Positions 23,905 through 36,954 of a stretch of DNA of 64,000 nt are shown here, in pieces. Source of the DNA: Lottia gigantea (taxonomy: Eukaryota; Mollusca; Gastropoda; Lottiidae); assembly GCF_000327385.1 (NCBI RefSeq), contig NW_008707245.1, positions 602,943-666,942 of the forward strand, in the 5' to 3' direction. Position numbers and translations under genes: made by a program. The notes beneath the pieces are model-generated. The model searched no databases. It was given only the letters and a program-made list of their open reading frames with translations, and was not told the origin of the DNA. Position 1 is the first letter of the stretch; each line of letters begins with the position of its first letter.

Positions 23905-25495
23905 TATCAATCTAATATGTGCTTGTAAGCCCATTTTCTTCTGAAATTGAGCACGTCCAGTACGTCCTCACCGGGACATCTAGTCTTGAAATGAAAATGG
24001 GGCTTTGTCGATAAACCTTGATTCATTTCAAATTTTTGAGCTGTTGATCTGAGTGGCAAAAGGTGTCTTGTATATGAAAAGAAATCGATCAGAATATTCA
24101 TTCGGTTATTTGAGTTCGACGAATATTTTTAAGAAACAATTGTTGTCCTTAGGTTGAATTTTACACGGCAATTTATTTCCCTTCATGACCAGTTGTCACT
24201 CTTGTTTTTTAATCCAGTCTGGATCAACCCTGAACTTGTCGATGTCCAAAGGCGACAAACTGGGATAAACTTCAACGGAGTCCAATAATTTCGGCTTCAA
24301 ACAGTTTGCACACCTAAAATTGGAAGTACTCCAAAGTCCACAAAGATTCCTCGGTTATTTGGTAAAATAACAAGATATATCCATTAAAGGGTGGTATCTT
24401 ATTAAATATTAAAGATGAAATGTTTAGCCAGAGTTATGGTTTGTGAGAAATGACAGTTATCTTGTCTACTCAACGGTTACCAGTATTTTACCATTAATAG
24501 ATATATCAGTATATCTCTAAATCATTGCTTTATCCTTAAAGATCCCGAAGACTTTAATAATAGGTCGTGCGTATTAAAGGTCCCTCGACAGTTGCACGTC
24601 ATGACAAAAATCTCGCCTTCTTCTACTACAATTATAAGCTCTGATATAACGCACTGCTTCATCCACCATCCGTTGCATCCCCCAGCCTTCAGGTTTCCCA
24701 CATTCAGTTGCAGCTCTGAACTTCCGGTTTCCTACCGTCCGTTGTGAATTCAGCCCTTCCGGTTATCTATAATCCATTGCGAGTCAATCCTAACTGCTCT
24801 TCCTTTTGCCTCCATCAGTTTCAGCACTGCCCTTCCGGTTAACCACAATCAGGTACACCACTGTCCTCCCTTTTCCTTCCATCCCCTCCGTTCCAGTTTG
24901 CCTTCACCAAATTATCGTCTTTTCTCTTTCTTTAGCAAGAATTTGCTTTAATCAAGAAAATTTCGATCAGGTATTTTTGTGTTGAATTCACAAGCTGCAC
25001 CAGTATCTTAAAACAGATATCTTTATATAAAAACAAACAGATTCAAATAGAATTTCACTACTTGTCACTACTTGAGGTGTGAGTGTATACCATACAAAGT
25101 GTAACACATATTTCTCTACAAGGTGAAATATAAGCAACCGAAGAAAATAATTCTGTGAAGAATGTGGTTTAGGAGAAAGCCGTCTTGATAAATGAACCTT
25201 ATGGTGCGATCGAAGGTAACGGAATAGCTACATCGGAATTGTAGTTTGAATTCGACTTGGATGATTATTTTTTTCTTTCTTTTTTTGATTTTTTGAAACA
25301 AACTACCTGGAAAGATGCTCCAAAAATAGATTTCGGTACGGGTGGTAAAAGCCGTACCTTTAATTTTGAACTAAGACAACTGGAAACTGTCTGAGTATTC
25401 ATCAGAGCATTTCAGTCCACAAATACAGACTGTCTTCGATAATAGAACCGAGTTTACTTTCACTTTATTTTGGTAAAGTTTTATATTTTGATAAT
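23905..25495. other. Intergenic region with SINE fragment and CT-rich repeats
   Basis: A SINE-body fragment (TTAAAGGTCCCTCGACAGTTG) lies near 24578. From 24660 to 24900 degenerate copies of a CCTTCCGGTT..C...ATCC..TTGC motif form a loose CT-rich array. No exon was found. Confidence 0.45.
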
Positions 25496-25500
25496 CCAAA

Positions 25501-26976
25501 ATGGCATCGAAATGGAAAGAATTAAAAACACATCCGAGTTTAGGAATCTCTCCGGCGATTTCGGTCGAAGAAAAGAAGTCAATGGTGGATGTTAAACAGT
25601 CTCTAAAGGAACCTTCAAAGAAACCACCGAGCTTTGTGAAAAAAATACTCGGAAAGGCAGGAAAAAGGCGAATTAATTCGGAAATGGAAAAAAACTTGGC
25701 CGAGTTCCATTCATCCTCGGCGGAACTGAAGAATGTCGGATGTGGAAAAAAATCCATTCGTTGGAAATTGAATTCGACAGAAATTACAGTTGATGAGTTC
25801 ATCGGAAGTTCTGTAACTGAATCAACAGACGTGAGAAACAAACCAAAGACGTTGCCTGTGCGAGGAAATAACCAACGGGCGTCCCTGACCACAGTTGATG
25901 AAAACAAAGTATGGGAATCATGTTCACCGCGGAAGAGAAGAAAGGTCATTGTGGGCGATTCCAGTTATGTGACACCGGAGGCTTTTTTGGAGCTGCCCGT
26001 TAAAGGACCGGGTGGAACTCTTGGTGGACTGACTCCGACCAAGAAAGATGGCAGAATGGTCCCACTTCCTAAAGGGTTTGGTGCTAAATCAGATTTCCCA
26101 CTGGTGCATACTTCTAAAGATGAAAACCTGCCACCAAGTGAACAAATTGCCGACGGATTAAAGAAAAAAGAGCAGCCGGATGGAACGTCAGCAGAGAGAC
26201 CAGACCATCCCCGTGAGCATTCTCCGATTCAGAGAAACCCCGCCAAGCATAAAGGTGTGAAATGCTTTCAAATGAAGAGCTATCCCGCGAGACAAGTGAT
26301 ATATTATCAGCAGCGATTTATGGTTTTGGATACCATTCCGATTACAGCTTACTCACGGCAAAACACAACAGCAACCGTTCATGCTTCAAAACAGTCGTTT
26401 AAATGTTCTACTAATGTAGTACAAGCCTCGAACAATCATGACATAGATCGAATACAATCAAATCAATCTGTTTTAGGACTGGATGGTATCGATTCCATAC
26501 AGCCAACATTGGTGGCAGATGTTGTCACGCGCTCGTCTGAAATCAAGAAAAAGCGCGTGGCTCAAAGAGTTTCAGCAGACGACAGTAATTTGGTGTCGAG
26601 TGAGATACCGAGCTCGAGCGGCGCATGCTGCGCTGTGACGACAGGTTCATGTTCTTCCAATATGGAAATGGACGCATCTTCTGTGACGATGGATGCACGT
26701 GCAATTGAGATCGTCGTGACGGATGAGGCCGATCGGAGTCGCAAGGTGAAAGGAGCTAATAAGGACTCAATTTGGAAGCGGATCTCTCGTGTTTTGATTG
26801 ACAACCGGATGACGGGTCAGACAGACTGTGACAGGATTTTACGACCCCATCCGGAAGAGAATATTGTGCTAAAACGTATTTTAAACGTGGTATTTATTGT
26901 CATTGGGGTGTGCTTACTTGTTGCGGTATTCATCGTCATCATCTACACTGCGATAGGTAAGTTAAGGAGGGATTAA
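25501..26976 (+). CDS. Unrecognised protein with NLS-like motif and C-terminal membrane anchor
   Basis: A 491-codon ORF in AT-rich DNA, starting in a good context (AAAATGG). Residues 1-450 are hydrophilic, rich in Ser, Lys and Pro, with no fold recognised. Residues 144-148 are RKRRK followed by V, like a classical monopartite nuclear localisation signal. Residues about 460-485 form one hydrophobic segment (NVVFIVIGVCLLVAVFIVII) at the extreme C terminus, as in tail-anchored or inner-nuclear-membrane proteins. The ORF stop follows a perfect donor (AG|GTAAGT at 26957), and a pyrimidine-rich acceptor at 27386-27387 would give an alternative end: ...YTAIG then RSDYMF, stop at 27409. The two versions differ only after residue 486. 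No family was recognised; the nuclear-membrane idea is inference from the motif and anchor. Confidence 0.8.
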   Translation: MASKWKELKTHPSLGISPAISVEEKKSMVDVKQSLKEPSKKPPSFVKKILGKAGKRRINSEMEKNLAEFHSSSAELKNVGCGKKSIRWKLNSTEITVDEFIGSSVTESTDVRNKPKTLPVRGNNQRASLTTVDENKVWESCSPRKRRKVIVGDSSYVTPEAFLELPVKGPGGTLGGLTPTKKDGRMVPLPKGFGAKSDFPLVHTSKDENLPPSEQIADGLKKKEQPDGTSAERPDHPREHSPIQRNPAKHKGVKCFQMKSYPARQVIYYQQRFMVLDTIPITAYSRQNTTATVHASKQSFKCSTNVVQASNNHDIDRIQSNQSVLGLDGIDSIQPTLVADVVTRSSEIKKKRVAQRVSADDSNLVSSEIPSSSGACCAVTTGSCSSNMEMDASSVTMDARAIEIVVTDEADRSRKVKGANKDSIWKRISRVLIDNRMTGQTDCDRILRPHPEENIVLKRILNVVFIVIGVCLLVAVFIVIIYTAIGKLRRD

Positions 26977-27387
26977 TCTTGGACCACACGTGGTACTCGC
27001 TGCAGCCCTTCGTGGTCCACATCTTTAAGATATTGGCCAGTGTCTTGGCTCCGGGAGCTTCTCAAGATGCATGTAGCAATATTTTAGAAGCAAATATTAT
27101 TTATGCTCTTCTACCTATTTCTTTTACCAATGTCCTTCTCTTCGACGCTAAAAAGATCATGTCACATTTTTCCCCAATTTAATCGCAACAAAAAAGTCGC
27201 CGTAAAAGACGCAAAAATGTGTCTTTGTGCAACAAATTGGTCTGTGACATCGATGACCCTAAACGTTTAACGAATACCAGTTCTTCATTTCACACCACCA
27301 AATTCGATACTAAGACATCTTTCTTCAAACCTGAGGCTAACTCTTTTTAAATGGTGGCATTGATTTCCGTTTCTTTCTTCGGTACAG

Positions 27388-27411
27388 GCCGTTCAGATTA
27401 TATGTTTTAAT
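27388..27411 (+). CDS. Possible last coding exon of the 25.5-kb gene
   Basis: Acceptor GTTTCTTTCTTCGGTACAG ends at 27387. Joined in phase 1 to the donor after 26956, it encodes GRSDYMF and a TAA. Intron 431 bp. A poly(A) signal AATAAA lies at 27949-27954, and the 31-bp minisatellite would then lie in the 3'UTR. Confidence 0.55.
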
Positions 27412-27649
27412 TCCGGTCGCAAAGGCGTCGTAATGAGCTTTTAATAGACCGTATAATGGATACCAAGTCCACAGAGATTTAGGCAAGAATTCTTTTTGAG
27501 CATTTCAGTCTATATAGATAATGGCAAACATTCAATACCTTGACTTTATTAAGCCCCTTTCTTGTATCGGGGAAGTTTGTAAATGCTACAAAATCGTTGT
27601 ATTCCGTGAAACAAGAAAAGTGCCAATGAAGTCAAGGTATAAGAAGCAG

Positions 27650-27896
27650 AAGGTAATAGCTTGCCAATGTGAAGATGCAGAACGTAAAAGCATGCCATTG
27701 TGAACATGCAAAACGTAATAGCTTGCCAATGTGAAGATGCAGAACGTAATAGCTTGCCACTGTGAAGATGCAGAACGTAATAGCTTGCCACTGTGAAGAT
27801 GCAGAACGTAATAGCTTGCCACTGTGAAGATGCAGAACGTAATAGCTTGCCACTGTGAAGATGCAGAACGTAATAGCTTGCCATTGTGAAGATGCC
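27650..27896. repeat. Minisatellite, 31-bp unit x8
   Basis: Copies of ATAGCTTGCCACTGTGAAGA-TGCAGAACGTA with very few changes. Three reverse-strand frames stay open through it only because 31 bp rotates through all frames. Confidence 0.93.
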
Positions 27897-27954
27897 AACC
27901 AACGTGCAACATAGATTCCTATATTTGGATGATCTCTCTTCCAATGATAATAAA

Positions 27955-29255
27955 TCCTGATCCTACAACAAAACCGCTACAAGAAAAGTGTCTAATGAAG
28001 TAGCTTGACATTGTGAAGATTTAGATTCCTATTTGTGGACTAGATCTGTTCCAATATATAACGGTTCCTGGTCCTAGCAGGGAATCGGAAGATGATTAAA
28101 CCAGTAATAGATAGACTGAACTATTAACTTTCAGAACGTAACAAGTGGAAATGAATCCGCTGTTTGAACCATTAGATTGTCTTCAGGAGGTCCTTGATAG
28201 CTCTAAATGATTGATATTTAACCACTAAGTGAAAATTGATAAATCTTGAAGCAATGAGATGCCGTGGGTTTCAATCTCACTGTCGGTATAGAACATTTAG
28301 ATGCCTCTGGTACAGTTTTGATTTGACTTAAAGGGACAATAATTGAAAATGCCTCTTAACTTTTATTCATAATGTTTCAAAAAACTCTCAATTGAATGCC
28401 TTTATAAAGCGACAATGATGTTAACCATATTGAAAATGCCTCTCAACTGGTTTCACTATTCAGAATGCCTCTTTCACGGACACCACTTGGAAGTGGCAAA
28501 ATGAAGCAAACGCCTCTATGAAGTAATTCAGTATGCCTGTGATGATGGGTACAACAATCCTTATTAGGATTACTTACACCAACTTACAATTATTATCAGT
28601 TTACCTTGTTCTGTTCCTTGGAATGGAACATTGACACCCATCTGGAAAAATGACCTTGACCTTAAAATGAAAGGTGTACACAATGTTGAGTATATGGTGT
28701 TATAAGAGATACTCTCCTGTAAAAGCACTGGCCTAGGTCACTGGTGGTGGGTGAAAATGCCCAGTTACCAGGTAAGTGAAGGCAATTCCCTCCAAACTAT
28801 TAACAATAATTATTGTCCTGGCAAAATTGGGGGACAAAAGGAAAAGATAATAACTGGAGAAAACTGATTTCATTCTGCAACCTTTTTTGTCTGTACTAAT
28901 GGAATGAATGAAACACTGTCCAGACAATTAATTTTGATTGACAATATTAAGGATTGAGACAAGGTAACAGTTGAAATGATAGACAGTTCCAAGCTTTAAT
29001 GACAATATGGACTTGATGTCTGGCTCTATTATAGAACTTAATGTACTACAGTAGTCTATTTCAGGCTGGATATTAAAAAGACATCCAGTCTTATTTGCCT
29101 TCCTTTTAGAGACATTTTTTATAGGGCAAATGGATTTTCAAATTCGGCTTGTTTTTTTGTTATAAAAATCATAGAGATGTATCTATTTAAATTGGTTTTG
29201 ACAAGAGGAAATTACACAAGAAATGCTTGAGAAGAGCTAGATACTTCTGTTTGTT
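27955..29255. other. Non-coding stretch
   Basis: No exon is supported. GATGCC(G)TGGGTTTCAATCTC near 28259-28280 resembles a B-box but has no clear tRNA context. Confidence 0.35.
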
Positions 29256-29264
29256 TATCCTATT

Positions 29265-29400
29265 TGAAATATTTTGACATATTTGATTGACATGTTTTGA
29301 CTTATTTAATGGACTTATTTTGAAGTATTTGATGGAGGTATTTTGACATATTTGATTGACATGTTTTGACATATTTGATTGACATGTTTTGACATATTCA
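29265..29400. repeat. Minisatellite, about 23-bp unit x5-6
   Basis: TTTGATTGACATGTTTTGACATA with variants. A diverged array of the same family lies at 19100-19205. Confidence 0.85.
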
Positions 29401-29539
29401 ATTCATAATAACAATGATATTAAAGTATATTTTTTTTAATTATAATGAATTTGGTAACAGTTCTTGTGTCAATGATATTCTTATGGACCCAAATGTACCC
29501 TCATGGCATTTGTGGACTGATAGACCCATTGCTCCACCT

Positions 29540-29715
29540 GCATGTAAGCCATTAAAGTGATTCCTGCAATTTCACTGAAACTAAGTATTTGAAGGGCCTA
29601 ATCTTGCAATAGTGACCTCATCAAAAACTTAGTTTTATTGGAATTGCAGGAACCACAGACATCTGATAGAAAAGCTCAATGGAGTTTATGGATGCTTATC
29701 AAGTGTTAATATGAC
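29540..29715 (+). repeat. Dispersed repeat family B, copy 2
   Basis: Shares ATAGTGACCTCATCAAAAACTT, AATTGCAGGAACCACAGACAT and TGGATGCTT blocks with 14289-14520. Confidence 0.5.
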
Positions 29716-30449
29716 CTATGTAAGATATTGAAATAGTTGTGAAGTATGTTATTCCAAGTAAAGAATTGACTAATTAAATGAAGCATACAACAAACACTAA
29801 GTAAAGTGTAACAGCTTGTGTGGTATTTCACAATAACCAATGTATATTGTTGAAACATATTGGACCATATTGCTCTAGTGTATTAAAACTACCTTGAAGC
29901 CATCAATTTTGTAAGTTTGCCAAACAATGGATTGAAGTCCCCAGTAATGTAGCCTACACAAGTTTTGAGCATTCTTTGGAATCCCTGAGTTTAGTTCCCA
30001 TAAATAGGCCTCTAAAAAAAAATTCAAGAAGTTGAGTGTTTACTTGGTGGGTTGACCAAACAATGGATTTATGAAGTCTGGTAGGCACAAAATTTAATTA
30101 TTTTACTGTAACACATTTCTGATGGTTTGACCAGCTTGATTCTGGCTCTTGGCCGGATAACCATGAATTTAGCTGTGGCATTAGATGCAAGTTTAGAAAG
30201 TTTTTGACTCATGATTTTGTTTTATCTTTTCTTTTTAAAATGAAAACAAAGTTTGAATCTGTGATAAAATAACAGGGTCATAAACATGTTTATAGATTTC
30301 ATATAAAAACTAATAAAGACTAAACAGGGCAGTTTTAATATCTAGTTTTATGTTGAATATTGATTACTAGTTATAGGCCTACTTATATTATATAAAACTC
30401 AAATATAGTCATATTTCATATATAGGCCTACAATTGTATACAAAATTAA

Positions 30450-31285
30450 AAACAGGATGGAAGGATGGATTGATGGTTGGATGGATGGGTAGGTGGATCT
30501 AGGAGAGGGAGAGGAGAGAGAGAGAGGTAGTGGTAGATGGATGGATTGAGGAGAAGAAGAGGGAGGGATGAAGGAGAATAGGAAGTGGTATGGATGGAGA
30601 AGAGGGGAGATGGATGGAATGAGAGAAAGGGAAGAAATGATGGTTGGATAGTTCAAATATAGTACATTTAATATAACATTTATAATAACTTATGATGGAT
30701 GGATGAATGAATGAGAGATAGTTGAATAGACAGATGAATGAAGGAATGAAACGGATGAATGGATAACTATTAAATTTACATTAGATGAACTGCAATATTA
30801 ATGATATAAAAAAAAACATTGTGAAATGAAATCATGATCAATTGAATGAATGGATGGATGAATGAATAAAAACAATAAAATGCTGGGAATGTAATGCAAT
30901 ATTGTTTCATTGAATTAATTCATCTATTCATCATTAATAGATACACCATTATTCATAAATTCATTGGTAACTATTAATGACTTACAGGACATTATCATTC
31001 TCTCCTCTTATGTATTATTAAAATCATTTAGATTGGTTACATTCATTTGTTCATTTGTTCATTCATTCATTCATTTGTTCATTTGTATTGAGCACTGGCA
31101 TTAAGTGCATTTTAGATGGAGCAGATTAAAATATCGTGTACAACCCATGCATATTTTAAACAGATTTTATTCATTCATTTATTCATTCTATCATTCCTTT
31201 GTTCATTCATTCAATTGATAAATAGCACATCGAAGGCATTTTTTTATTTGTTCACTCACTCAGTTATTCACTCATTCCTTTGTTC
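30450..31285. repeat. Simple-sequence region (GGAT/GGAG and ATTC/TTCATT runs)
   Basis: Purine-rich (GGATGGAT, GGAGAGGGAG) at 30450-30640, GGATGAATGAATG runs to 30870, then the complementary TTCATTCATTTG type at 31045-31275. ORFs here are low-complexity artefacts. Confidence 0.88.
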
Positions 31286-31499
31286 AGAAAATAACATTAA
31301 AATTGTATGTATATGTGAAGTATATCTACCACAATGTTATATATAGGTACAATGTCTTTATAAAATAAAGAAAGAGAATTGCATGTTACTGTCTGTTATT
31401 GTGTAATTAATCACTTCTTTCTTTCTTTTTATTTCTTATTATCTAATTAACCAGAATATTACACTTACTCTTCATCTTTTAAATTAAACTCATGAAGGA

Positions 31500-31800
31500 G
31501 ACAAGCCTTTTATTTCATTTCATTTCATTAGTCCAATTTGATAACTAGACCATATTCCATTATAATGCAAAAACTCCATTTCATTTCATTAGTTAAATTT
31601 GATAACTAGACCATATTCCATTATAATGCAAAAACTCCATTTCATTTCATTAGTTAAATTTTACATAGATGATAAGTGATTCCATTTCTTTTCATTAGTC
31701 CAATAAAGTACAAATCATTATTCAAAACTCCATTTCATTTCATTAGTTAAATTTGACAAAGATGATTGATAAATGATTCAATTTCATTAGTCCAATAAAA
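31500..31800. repeat. Tandem repeat, about 62-bp, 4-5 diverged copies
   Basis: ACTCCATTTCATTTCATTAG, (T)AAATTTGATAACTAGACCAT and ATTCCATTATAATGC repeat in order. The CTCCATTTCATTTCATT part matches the SINE tail and may have grown from it. Confidence 0.8.
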
Positions 31801-32219
31801 AAGGAAAAAGATATTGGTTGATGTAGGCCATTAAGATGTCAACGAGTAAAACTCATTTGATTTCTTTGAAATTGTCAAATTTGTTGTTGGCTGCTAAGTA
31901 ATGTTTTCCTCCTATATATTTGGTAAAATTTGGAGAACTTTATCTGTTAATTTCTCACTTTTACCTGAAAGCACCCTAACCCTTTTTAAGTCTACATATT
32001 CCATTAAAAGATGTCAGTATACAGAAATCATCTATTAACCAAATTACCATCAGATATACATGAAATCAGAAATTCAAATTGGAAGGATTCCTTATTACTA
32101 GTGTATGTCTAATAATTGTATTGGTCTGATATGGTAATTATATAAGATGATTATGGAATCTTATTGACTTGGAAGACCTGAAAGCCATTAATTAATTTCA
32201 TAAACCTGTCAAATATTGA

Positions 32220-32420
32220 ATGGCTAATTTGAGAACATCATAATTTGAGAACATCATAATTTGAGAACATCATAATTTGAGAACATCATAATTTTTCATA
32301 ATTCTTCTTTGAGAACATTATAATTTTGAGCTTGTCCAATTTGAAAACAATTTATTAATTTAAGATCATGCTTTTTTGAGAACATCATAATTTTAAACAT
32401 GATGATTTTTTTACAATTTG
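32220..32420. repeat. Minisatellite, 16-bp unit
   Basis: TTTGAGAACATCATAA repeated four times exactly (32227-32292), then diverged copies to 32420. Confidence 0.88.
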
Positions 32421-32879
32421 AGAACATCATTATTTTGGCACAGTTTGTGCTCTCAAAGTTGTATCATTTACTTAAGTTTAATGTTGCCTTTTGATAGAAT
32501 ATAATGCCTTTCCAAAGCTTTTTATATTGAAGTCCTTTAACATTAATGAAGGAATGAAATGCCACTTAGCTTTGATAACATATTGTTATTGCCACGGTAA
32601 TATTTATCTGGACAGTGAATTATCTCCCCTCCCCAGGGACAGATTGAAATAGAAAACAATTTCCCGTTTGCATTACACCACTAATCTGTTTGATTTATCT
32701 GCTAAATTAAGTGATTTTATTCATCCTTACTATCTTGGGTTTCAGAGGGTGATCACTGACTGACTCTCAAAAGCACTGGCACAGGAATCAAAATATTTCT
32801 TATCTTGAGTTGAATGAACCATATTTGATAAATTTATTCATTCATTTAAAAAGAACTTAAAAAGAAAAATAACTGAGTC

Positions 32880-33036
32880 AGCATTTTAACTTTCAAACGC
32901 GGATGATTCTGAACACACATGGATTTGATGGCTCAAATTTCGACAGTGAGCTGTAAACACTATTACTGATGAGCTAAGATAAGGATTTTCAGTTTTTGAG
33001 ACTGAAGTAAGATTGGTCAAACGGATGGCCCTTTAA
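32880..33036 (+). mobile_element. MITE copy 3, left end lost
   Basis: Aligns with 40790-40944 (GATTCTGAACACACATGGAT, CTCAAATTTCGACAGTGAGC). Ends GGCCCT then TTAA at 33033-33036. The left TIR is missing. Confidence 0.65.
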
Positions 33037-33339
33037 TTTGTTGACCAGGGTCTATATCATTTATTTATCTATTCAGTTGAGTTGGCATTAATCAAGACAT
33101 TATCCTGCTTAATAAGAGTTTATGTTGTAAATCAAGTTAGACCATTTTCAATCTTCAGGTTTATTTGGAAACTATTCTGATTAATATCATGCTTGATCTA
33201 ATAAATCAAGTCAGGCCGTTTCATTCAGTCATTCATTCAATCAGAAACTGTTTCACAAATTTACTGGATGTAGGTTTCTTTTATTTATATTTTGTCACTT
33301 GTAGGTTTGAAGTTTGGGTGTTGAAACAGGCTCATGACC

Positions 33340-33560
33340 TTTAAAGGGATTATAAAGAGATTTGTGTATCAGGGACACTAGCATCAATTTGCACCATTCT
33401 AATTTTAAATCAGACGTTTGTGGTTCTTGCAATAATTAAAACAAAGTGTTTGATGATCACTCATCACTAATGGCAAAATATGCATTATCACATAAGACCC
33501 TTCGAAATTAGTGACATCATCAAACCCTTTTGAATCTGTCATGGCACTTATTGCCATTGA
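33340..33560 (-). repeat. Dispersed repeat family B, copy 3 (inverted)
   Basis: Contains GTATCAGGGACAC and CAGACGTTTGTGGTTCTTGC, complementary to parts of 14289-14520. Confidence 0.45.
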
Positions 33561-34689
33561 ATTTTCCATTAATATTGTCATAAATATTTAGTCCTTTCAT
33601 GGCACCCACGCTACAATATAACACTTTGTTTTAAATTATTTCAATGAATATGGATATATTTTTTAGAATATCTATGTCTATAAGGAGACATTAGGACTAG
33701 TAAATATAGCCCACTTGTGTTACAACTATTTATCATATAGATAGAATTATTAGATAATGTGTCATCATCTTCACTCTGTCTAATACCTTGATTGCCATAG
33801 AAATCTTTCCTGTATCACAAGAGTTTGTAAATGTAGCATTAGGTTGGATTGTATGTTTTTTCATCTTGCGTGGCTTAAAGTTTTCTCACCCTGTTGTTTT
33901 CTGTTCACACAAAGAAATTTCCATTTTCTCTGTAATAGTCTATGTTATGATAATGATTTACACTGTGTCTTTTAGTTTAAAACAATACAGCAGTCAGACA
34001 GTGTAATATTATGATACAGTTTATTAATCCAGTTTTATTTACCACCAAACTTACTTCCTAACAGACTCTTTCCTCAGGTATAATTAAAGATGAGTTATCT
34101 CTTTTTGATGAAATTATTTTAGTTATTTGTTTCTATACTTGGGTATTTGTAAAGTTAAGTTATCCCGTTCTGATAAAATTATATTAGCTGAATGCTTTTT
34201 TCCTAAGGTGTAATTAAAGATGAGCTATCTCTTTATGATGAAATTATTTGAGTTTTCTGTGTTGTTTGACAGAGTAAAGCCAAGTAATTTTATGAGAAGA
34301 TTCAATGAAACAACAAGGTTAAAAAACTAACAATATTCAGATTAAATGGAAATTAAAGAGAAAAAAAGCTTTTAGTCATTCAGACAGCTTTCATGCTATA
34401 GCCTCATTAACTTATATCTGCCGAGGAAATAGGTTTTTGTGACTTTCGTTTTTTACTCCCTTTTGGATAATGTAATATTTCCTTTATGTAATGAATGAAA
34501 GAAAGAATGAATAAAGAAGGTAGGAATGAAAGAATGGAGGAATGAATGAATGAATATAAGAAAATCGGAATCAAATTTTAGTTTAGATATATGATTTTCC
34601 AAGCAAATTGAGCTTAATTTCAGTTTTCTGTAACACTTATTAAAATCAGAATTTGACACATCTCTGTTTTGAATTGCATTGCACGGATA

Positions 34690-36830
34690 CCAAATGCCAA
34701 ATATTATTTTTAAAAAGTGATGTATAGAGCTGTAATGGAGCTGTATTTTCTCTGGAATTCAAGTATTTACAGTCATAGCTGCTGTTTTATCTTACATGTT
34801 GCAGGGTTCTGGTTTGGGTTAAATCCAATTTATTGCAGACTTTCTATGAGTGCTGTTAAAGAACAAAAGTTTTCTTATCTTTGATCATATGTATATAGCC
34901 ATTTTAAATTGTATAAGTAAAATCATTGCCTTTGAATTAATTGAAATTGTTGGAACCTGATATCACTTTGCAGTTTGGTTTGTCAACTTGACATCCATAT
35001 CAGAGAGTCAACATCATTAATATTAATATAATGCATTTGGAATTAAATGGCTGCTTAAATCAGAAAAAAAGAAAAAAAAACTTAACAACACTTTATAACC
35101 AAATATAAAAAAAAAACTGAACATATTATGTTATTTATTTATTATATTTTGTCTCGATCATAAATAAATTATTCTGAATCAAATTGCATGTTTCTATGAT
35201 TTATATATATAAAATATCACTACATTCGTATATTGTTAATTTATTTATAAATTTTGTCTGATAATTTGTTTGATTTAAATGGCATGTTTTGTCAAGTTAT
35301 AAAACTTTATAACAGTACATTTGTATATTGATCATTTATTTATACATTTTGTCTGTATCATTTTATAAATAATTTACTTTGAATTAAATGGTACATTTCC
35401 ATGATGATATAAAAGAAAAAAAATGGTATCCTAGACCATACTATTAGAGTTATAAATGGTAAAGCTAAACTAATATTGATTTTCCTTGTGTGATGACAGC
35501 TGACATAATTCTATATCCTTTACAGCAATAGTTTTCTGTTACATAATCTAAATCTACATGTAGTCTCTGTTCTGTAAACAAATACTTCAGATTTTTTCTA
35601 TAATCTTTGAATACATTGAATTTAATCTGTATGTAATCTCTGCTCTGTAAACAGAAAGTTCTGTTCTGTAATATTCTGTAGACATAATTCTATATCCTTT
35701 CTTCTGTGTTCCATACTTATGCATTTAAGATTAGATAGTTTTCGTTCTGTTACATAATGTAGTTTCTGTTCTGTGAAAGAAAATGCTGTTCTATAATGTA
35801 TTCCTAATAACCCAAATTTTCTCTGAGTGACAAGGCCTAAACAGAAATTTAGATAAAGCCAATGTTAACTGGGCATTATAGATAGGCGTTACCCTGATAT
35901 TCTGTGGGTGATTATGAAGTCGATGTGAAGTGGGCCTTAGATAATGTAATCAAATTATTGATTGAGGGAATGTAAGAGGAATTAGATTTGCTAGAAAATT
36001 CCATTCCACTTGTTAAGAGCGGTAATCTTAAATCTATCTGCCACTAATGAAGCTTACCTAATCTAATCATTTCTGCTTCAAAATGCGTTGCCATGGATGC
36101 GGGAATGCCATTTTGTTATGTGGCTTACATAATTTCAACTTTTCAAGGGCTTTTATTAGCTTGGATATGCTGTACATGTTATTTCATTGCTGGTTACATT
36201 TTTTGAAGCTTACATATATCTATTGTAATCATTTCTGCTTCAAAATGCGTTGCCATGGATGCTGGATGCAATTTTTTGTGTTGTTTACATAATTTGAAAT
36301 GTTTCTTTCAGGCCCTCATTTTTAGAAGCTTATGTATACCTTCTAATATTTAGAATCAAACTTCATTTAATTAAAAAACCCATATATATTTGATGACTGG
36401 GAGAAAGTTTTGGCCACTATTACTATTTTTATGGCAGCAACACCTCTTTAAAATAGAGATTTTCACTGTAACTGGTCTTGCTGGTATCATAATGAGTTTC
36501 CTTGCTATATGAAGATCATTATTTTGTCCCTGCTGTTAGAGTAAATATGTCGTATCTAAAGTAATTGAAATGCTGTTGTCAAAGTGTATTTTTTGCTGCG
36601 GGATGATAAAGAGGTTTATAATGTGACATTTCCCGTTTATCTTGATAACAACTTGTACTGCTGGTTTCTAAACTATTATCATAGTACACTGATGTACAAC
36701 ATGGTAGAGCTGTTAGTCTCACTTGATCAGACTATTGGTGGTCTCAGATATTTAGTCTGGTCTTTTGGTTCTGAGGGTATCTGCATCATTGGTAAAGTGC
36801 AATACTGGTAATTATTGGTGAATTGCTCTG
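34690..36830. other. AT-rich non-coding stretch with diverged repeats
   Basis: Around 35150-35400 a loose repeat of ATTTATTTATA-TTTTGTCTG recurs three times. Around 35500-35790 a TTCTGTTCTGTAA-type motif recurs. At 36067-36130 and 36229-36290 a duplicated segment reads CTGCTTCAAAATGCGTTGCCATGGATG. No exon was found. Confidence 0.45.
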
Positions 36831-36954
36831 TGCATTATTGATAAAGTGGTCTCTGCATTATTGGTAAAGTGCTCTGTGCTGTTTAAATGGAGAATTGTTT
36901 GCCATCATTTGGTCTCTTTTATTTTCTGTCACTTCTGTAAATAAAAATTATATC

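Noticed and set aside
25371-25949. 192-codon reverse-strand frame
   Set aside because: Antisense shadow of the 25501-26976 ORF, which has the better start context, the membrane anchor and coding-like composition.
27549-27944. Three overlapping reverse-strand frames of 88-131 codons
   Set aside because: Produced by the 31-bp minisatellite rotating through all frames.
33788-34006. Hydrophobic 72-codon frame resembling membrane helices
   Set aside because: T-rich DNA gives hydrophobic translations by chance; no splice sites or homology seen.
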